The notes under the pieces: generated by a model
What the model was told of the DNA's origin: nothing
The model's database searches: none
What the model saw: the letters and a program-made list of their open reading frames with translations, nothing else
DNA from: JAHEIJ01 sp040235565
GTDB lineage: Bacteria; Pseudomonadota; Gammaproteobacteria; UBA6429; Thiohalophilaceae
Assembly: GCA_040235565.1 (NCBI GenBank)
Contig: JBECLA010000022.1
Location: 1 to 10,852 of the forward strand
Length of the DNA: 10,852 nt
Direction: 5' to 3'
In this document: positions 7,284-10,852 of the stretch, in pieces
Layout of the letters: every line of letters starts with the position of its first letter
Numbering within the stretch: position 1 is the first letter of the stretch
Translations under genes and position numbers: made by a program

Positions 7284-8081
7284 ATGTCGGCAATTGAACA
7301 ATTACTGGACATCATGCGTCGCCTGCGTGATCCCGCTAACGGTTGTCCCTGGGATCGTGAACAGACCTATCGCAGCCTGGTGCCGTATACCCTGGAAGAG
7401 GCCTACGAGGTGGCCGATGCCATTGAACAGAATGATCTGGCGCATTTACCGGATGAACTGGGTGATTTGTTGTTTCAGGTGGTGTTTTATGCCCGGCTGG
7501 GGGAAGAGCAGGGGCGATTTGACTTCGAAGACGTTGCCCGGCGTATCTGTGACAAACTGGTGCGTCGTCATCCGCATGTCTTCGCCGATGCGGCGATTGA
7601 ATCGGCCGAGGAGCAAACCCGTGCCTGGGAGGAGCACAAACGGCAGGAACGGGAGCGCAAGGCGGTGACGGGTGAAGTTGGAGTGCTGGATGGGATCAGC
7701 CTGGCGTTGCCTGCCCTGGTACGCGCGGCCAAGCTGCAGCGCCGTGCCGCCAGGGTTGATTTCGACTGGCCGGGCATCGAAGGTGTGCTGGCGAAAGTGC
7801 GGGAGGAGCTGGCCGAAATCGAAGCGGAACGCCAGCAGGGCAGTGTGCCGGAGCGGTTGGCGGAAGAAGTGGGGGATTTGTTGTTCAGCTGTGTCAATCT
7901 TGCGCGTCACCTGCAGGTTGAACCCGAAGCGGCGCTGCGGACCGCGAATATCAAGTTTGAGCGACGGTTTCGCCAGATGGAAAACGCACTCCGCGCACAT
8001 GGGGGGGTGGAACAGGCCAGCCTGGAAGAGATGGATGCGGTGTGGGAGGTGGTGAAACAGAACGAAACAGCACCGAAGTAA
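7284..8081 (+). CDS. mazG: MazG nucleoside triphosphate pyrophosphohydrolase
   Basis: This 265-residue protein matches E. coli MazG closely in length and N-terminal sequence (the RLRDPANGCPWDREQT block at residues 13-28). It carries two MazG repeats: the first with metal-binding acidic residues in EEAYE (38-42) and ELGD (58-61), the second with EELAE (174-178) and EEVGD (194-198). MazG hydrolyses canonical and noncanonical NTPs to NMP and pyrophosphate in the cytoplasm; in E. coli it also limits ppGpp effects during starvation. The four-helix NTPase fold binds Mg2+ through those acidic clusters. The start is supported by GAGGAAGG ending just before the ATG. It is a stand-alone gene here, divergent from the RDD operon and not beside relA or mazEF as in E. 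coli. No terminator was found downstream; 194 bases separate it from the ammonium transporter gene. Confidence 0.97.
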   Translation: MSAIEQLLDIMRRLRDPANGCPWDREQTYRSLVPYTLEEAYEVADAIEQNDLAHLPDELGDLLFQVVFYARLGEEQGRFDFEDVARRICDKLVRRHPHVFADAAIESAEEQTRAWEEHKRQERERKAVTGEVGVLDGISLALPALVRAAKLQRRAARVDFDWPGIEGVLAKVREELAEIEAERQQGSVPERLAEEVGDLLFSCVNLARHLQVEPEAALRTANIKFERRFRQMENALRAHGGVEQASLEEMDAVWEVVKQNETAPK

Positions 8082-8116
8082 TGTCTGGTCAAATGATTTT
8101 TCCGCGGTCTGGTTGC

Positions 8117-8145
8117 TTGCGGGCCTTTGTCCGCCCCGACATAAT
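8117..8145 (+). promoter_or_regulatory. Candidate sigma-70 promoter upstream of the ammonium transporter gene
   Basis: TTGCGG (8117-8122), a 17-base spacer, and CATAAT (8140-8145) fit a sigma-70 layout: the -10 matches 5 of 6, the -35 only 3 of 6. Transcription would begin near 8152, leaving a leader of about 124 bases before the ATG. A GC-rich imperfect hairpin (GCGGGC-CTTT-GTCCGC, with one G-T pair) lies within the element; without a T-run it is not a terminator for mazG. This is the best candidate I found in 8082-8275, but it is unverified. Confidence 0.3.
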
Positions 8146-8275
8146 AGACGCCCAGGCGCACGGCAGTTTCGATTAACCGTTCCAAAGAATAACAAAGCGA
8201 GAAAAATAAAGCGCTTACCTGTCTACTGGCCCATGGTTTACGCCATAACCAACAAGAAACCGATTGGGGAATTTC

Positions 8276-9469
8276 ATGGAAAATATTAAAACCGCCACCG
8301 ATGTGTTATTCATTTTGCTCGGTGCCATTATGGTCCTGGCAATGCATTCCGGCTTCGCGTTTCTGGAAGTCGGGACGGTCCGCAAGAAAAACCAGGTCAA
8401 TGCCCTGGTGAAGATCATTACCGACTTTGCGGCGTCGACCATTGCGTACTTCTTTATTGGCTACGGTATCGCCTATGGCATGGGTTTTCTGGAAAGTGCC
8501 GAGTCCTTAAGCCAGAAGAACGGCTACGAACTGGTGAAGTTCTTTTTCCTGTTGACCTTCGCTGCCGCGATCCCGGCCATCATCTCGGGCGGCATCGCCG
8601 AGCGAGCCAAATTTTATCCGCAGCTGGCAGCCTCCTTTATCATCGTTGCCCTGGTTTATCCCTTGTTTGAAGGCATCACCTGGAACGGAAACTTCGGCAT
8701 CCAGGGCTGGTTTGAAACCACTTTCGGGGCAGCCTTTCATGACTTCGCCGGCAGTGTCGTGGTGCATGCCATGGGTGGCTGGCTGGCGCTGGGTGCAGTC
8801 ATTCTGCTGGGACATCGTTACGGTCGCTATGGCAAGGGCGGTGAAGTGTTCACCCACCCGCCGTCCAGCATTCCCTTTCTGTCCCTGGGCGCCTGGGTGC
8901 TGACCGTTGGCTGGTTCGGTTTCAATGTCATGTCAGCCCAGACCATTGATGCCATCACCGGGCTGGTGGCGGTGAATTCCCTCATGGCCATGGTCGGCGG
9001 GATTCTGGCGGCCCTGTTTGCCGGGCGGAATGACCCGGGCTTCGTCCATAACGGTCCGCTGGCCGGACTGGTCGCCGTCTGTGCCGGCTCCGATATCATG
9101 CATCCCCTGGGCGCGCTGGCAACCGGGGCGGTGGCCGGTGGCTTGTTTGTCTGGACTTTTACCCTGTGTCAGAACAAATGGCGCATCGATGATGTGCTCG
9201 GTGTCTGGCCTTTACACGGGCTTTGCGGCGCCTGGGGTGGCATCGCGGCCGGCATCTTTGGCAGTCAGGCACTGGGGGGGCTCGGGGGAGTGTCATTCCT
9301 GAGCCAGTTGCTGGGCACGGTGCTGGGGATGGGGATTGCTCTCATCGGTGGTTTTCTCGTCTATGGGGTATTAAAGGCCATCATGGGCATTCGTCTGAGT
9401 CATGAAGAGGAATATCAGGGTGCCGATTTGAGTATCCACAAGATTGCCTCCGAATCCGCAGTCGACTAG
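8276..9469 (+). CDS. Ammonium transporter, Amt/AmtB family
   Basis: I start at the ATG at 8276, preceded by GGGGA five bases away; a TTG at 8264 would add four residues and is less likely. The 397-residue protein is hydrophobic throughout, with about eleven membrane segments expected. Family hallmarks: GFAFLEVGTVRKKN near residues 26-39 (Amt signature), FAAAIPAIISGGIAER (95-110, with F95 as the likely first Phe-gate residue), DFAGSVVVH (156-164) with D156 and the first pore histidine H164, GWFGFN (212-217; F216 as the second gate residue), and WPLHGLCG with the second pore histidine H314. These are the pore residues required for ammonium conduction. The C-terminal tail keeps an EEEYxGADLSIH pattern like the E. 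coli tail that contacts GlnK. No cleavable signal peptide is apparent, unlike E. coli AmtB. No glnK lies upstream in the window. It is its own unit, closed by the terminator at 9488. Confidence 0.97.
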   Translation: MENIKTATDVLFILLGAIMVLAMHSGFAFLEVGTVRKKNQVNALVKIITDFAASTIAYFFIGYGIAYGMGFLESAESLSQKNGYELVKFFFLLTFAAAIPAIISGGIAERAKFYPQLAASFIIVALVYPLFEGITWNGNFGIQGWFETTFGAAFHDFAGSVVVHAMGGWLALGAVILLGHRYGRYGKGGEVFTHPPSSIPFLSLGAWVLTVGWFGFNVMSAQTIDAITGLVAVNSLMAMVGGILAALFAGRNDPGFVHNGPLAGLVAVCAGSDIMHPLGALATGAVAGGLFVWTFTLCQNKWRIDDVLGVWPLHGLCGAWGGIAAGIFGSQALGGLGGVSFLSQLLGTVLGMGIALIGGFLVYGVLKAIMGIRLSHEEEYQGADLSIHKIASESAVD

Positions 9470-9487
9470 GCGGTCACATGCGCAGTC

Positions 9488-9520
9488 AAAAAGCGCGGTG
9501 TCAGCCGCGCTTTTTTGTTT
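9488..9520 (+). terminator. Intrinsic terminator after the ammonium transporter gene
   Basis: A GC-only stem GCGCGG (9493-9498) pairs perfectly with CCGCGC (9505-9510) around a 6-base loop. A-T pairs extend it (A-run at 9488-9492, T-run at 9511-9516) and further T residues follow. It lies about 20 bases after the stop at 9467-9469, and fits rho-independent termination of the transporter transcript. The complementary A-run means it could also act, more weakly, on the other strand. Confidence 0.9.
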
Positions 9521-9543
9521 TCGGCACTGGATAATAAGTGACC

Positions 9544-9557
9544 AAAGTGCTAACTTT
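9544..9557. repeat. Short inverted repeat in the miaB leader
   Basis: AAAGT and ACTTT form a perfect 5-base inverted repeat around a GCTA centre, 30 bases before the miaB start. It could be part of a regulatory site, but arms this short and AT-rich occur often by chance; I report it only because the gap otherwise holds little. Confidence 0.15.
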
Positions 9558-9586
9558 AGCGCCCTTTTTCAACCAGTTAGGAATCC

Positions 9587-10852
9587 ATGACCGGCAAACT
9601 GCATATCCGCACTTTCGGTTGCCAAATGAACGAGTACGATACCGCCAAGATGGTGGATCTGCTCGGGGCATCTCATGGTCTGATGCCGACCGACAACCCG
9701 GCCGAAGCGCAGGTGTTGTTGCTCAATACCTGCTCGGTACGTGAAAAGGCCCAGGAAAAGGTCTTTTCCCAGCTGGGAATGTGGCGCGAGCTGAAACAGG
9801 CACAGCCTGATGTCATTATTGGTGTTGGTGGTTGTGTGGCCAGCCAGGAAGGTGATGCGATTCTGAAGCGTGCCCCCTATGTGGATCTGGTTTTTGGGCC
9901 GCAGACCCTGCACCGCCTGCCGCAGATGATTGACGAGGTGAAACGCCAACGGGCGGCGGTGGTGGATATCAGTTTCCCGGAAATCGAGAAATTTGATCAC
10001 CTGCCGGCGCCGCAAAGCGATGGGCCCAGTGCCTATGTCTCGATCATGGAAGGCTGCAGCAAGTACTGTACCTTCTGTGTGGTGCCCTACACCCGGGGAG
10101 AGGAATTCAGCCGACCGTTTGACGATATCATTGCCGAGGTGGTGGAGCTCGCCGGCCAGGGGGTACGGGAGATCACCCTGTTGGGGCAGAATGTCAATGC
10201 CTATCGGGGCGAAATGCACGAAGGCGGTGTGGCGGATCTGGCATTGTTGATTACCTACATCGCGGCCATCGAGGATGTTGATCGCATTCGTTATACCACC
10301 TCCCACCCCCTGGAAATGAGTGACAGTCTGATCCGCGCCTATGCCGAGGTGCCGCAACTGGTCGGCCACCTCCACCTGCCGGTACAGAGCGGGTCGGACC
10401 GGATCCTGGCGCTAATGAAGCGCAACCACACCGTGCTGGAATACAAGGCCACCATCCGCAAGTTGCGTGAGGTGCGGCCGGATATCAGCCTGTCTTCTGA
10501 TTTTATCGTGGGATTTCCCGGTGAGACGGATGCGGACTTTGAAACGACCATGGATCTGATCGCCGAGGTGGGTTTTGACCATTCCTTCAGTTTTATCTAC
10601 AGCGCCCGACCCGGTACGCCGGCGGCCGCCTTGCCCGATGACGTGCCACTCGAAGTCAAGAAACAGCGGCTTGCCCTGTTACAGCAACGCATACACCAGC
10701 AGGCCCAGGCCATCAGCCGGCGCATGGTCGGTACTACCCAGCGCGTGCTGGTGAGTGGCCACTCCCGGAAAGATCCGGGCCAGGTCAGTGGCCGCACAGA
10801 GAACAATCGTGTGGTAAACTTTAAGGGAGATTCCGCACTGATTGGTGATTTT
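9587..10852 (+). CDS. miaB: MiaB, tRNA-2-methylthio-N6-dimethylallyladenosine synthase (3' end beyond window)
   Basis: Starting at the ATG at 9587, after AGGA (9579-9582), the frame stays open through the window end; 422 codons are visible of a protein usually about 440-475 residues long. The N-terminal UPF0004 domain has its three Fe-S cysteines at C12 (FGCQMN), C49 (NTCSVR) and C83 (GGCV). The radical SAM motif CSKYCTFC has its cysteines at residues 157, 161 and 164, followed by PYTRG. The TRAM RNA-binding domain begins near residue 384 (RVLVSGHSRK) and is cut at the edge. MiaB is a cytoplasmic methylthiotransferase that adds a thiomethyl group to i6A37 of tRNAs reading UNN codons, completing ms2i6A37. 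The related RimO and MtaB are less likely given these motifs, the start sequence and the length. No clear promoter is visible in the 117-base gap; a small inverted repeat AAAGT-GCTA-ACTTT (9544-9557) lies in the leader. Confidence 0.97.
   Translation, partial: MTGKLHIRTFGCQMNEYDTAKMVDLLGASHGLMPTDNPAEAQVLLLNTCSVREKAQEKVFSQLGMWRELKQAQPDVIIGVGGCVASQEGDAILKRAPYVDLVFGPQTLHRLPQMIDEVKRQRAAVVDISFPEIEKFDHLPAPQSDGPSAYVSIMEGCSKYCTFCVVPYTRGEEFSRPFDDIIAEVVELAGQGVREITLLGQNVNAYRGEMHEGGVADLALLITYIAAIEDVDRIRYTTSHPLEMSDSLIRAYAEVPQLVGHLHLPVQSGSDRILALMKRNHTVLEYKATIRKLREVRPDISLSSDFIVGFPGETDADFETTMDLIAEVGFDHSFSFIYSARPGTPAAALPDDVPLEVKKQRLALLQQRIHQQAQAISRRMVGTTQRVLVSGHSRKDPGQVSGRTENNRVVNFKGDSALIGDF

Noticed and set aside
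7446..8195. 249-residue open frame antisense to mazG
   Set aside because: It lies opposite a certain gene, has no recognisable domain, and its length is explained by the codon bias of mazG on the other strand.
8227..8241. Sigma-54-like element (TGGC ... TTTAC) 35 bases before the ammonium transporter gene
   Set aside because: The position would be suitable and Amt genes are often sigma-54 dependent, but the essential -12 GC reads AC and the -24 block matches only TGGC; no NtrC sites are visible.
9569..10375. 268-residue open frame antisense to miaB
   Set aside because: It mirrors miaB codons, starts inside the radical SAM region, and has no family features.

Overview
The window looks like chromosomal DNA from a gammaproteobacterium. 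This is inferred from the MazG and MiaB sequences, which align closely from memory with enterobacterial and pseudomonad homologues (the MiaB cysteines fall at the same residue numbers as in E. coli), and from the operon order RDD, SpoIIM-like, DUF4129, DUF4350, MoxR, DUF58, which I know from Pseudomonas/Xanthomonas-type genomes. Genus cannot be fixed from the sequence. Coding is dense, base composition is moderately GC-rich and even, and I see no mobile element, CRISPR array, rRNA, tRNA or pseudogene.

Layout. Bases 1-338 (minus strand) hold the start of a DUF805-type membrane protein that continues beyond the left edge. Bases 525-7151 (minus strand) hold one compact six-gene operon, read right to left: RDD membrane protein, SpoIIM-family membrane protein, DUF4129 membrane protein, DUF4350 membrane protein, MoxR-family AAA+ ATPase, DUF58 protein. 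Four of its five junctions are 4-base ATGA overlaps; the fifth is a 14-base overlap with a GTG start. Bases 7152-7283 form a divergent intergenic region with a perfect 15-base palindrome. On the plus strand follow mazG (7284-8081), an ammonium transporter gene of the amt family (8276-9469) ending in a clear intrinsic terminator (9488-9520), and miaB (from 9587, cut by the right edge).

How the genes fit together. The minus-strand operon most likely encodes one envelope-associated machine: a MoxR ATPase with its usual DUF58 partner (degenerate von Willebrand A-like domain) and four membrane proteins. It is conserved, but its function is essentially undescribed, and it is the best candidate here for an uncharacterised system. 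The plus-strand genes look like three separate housekeeping units: nucleotide-pool cleaning, ammonium uptake and tRNA modification. No gap reaches 300 bases. The four gaps (339-524, 7152-7283, 8082-8275, 9470-9586) hold only candidate promoter or hairpin elements, most of them weak.
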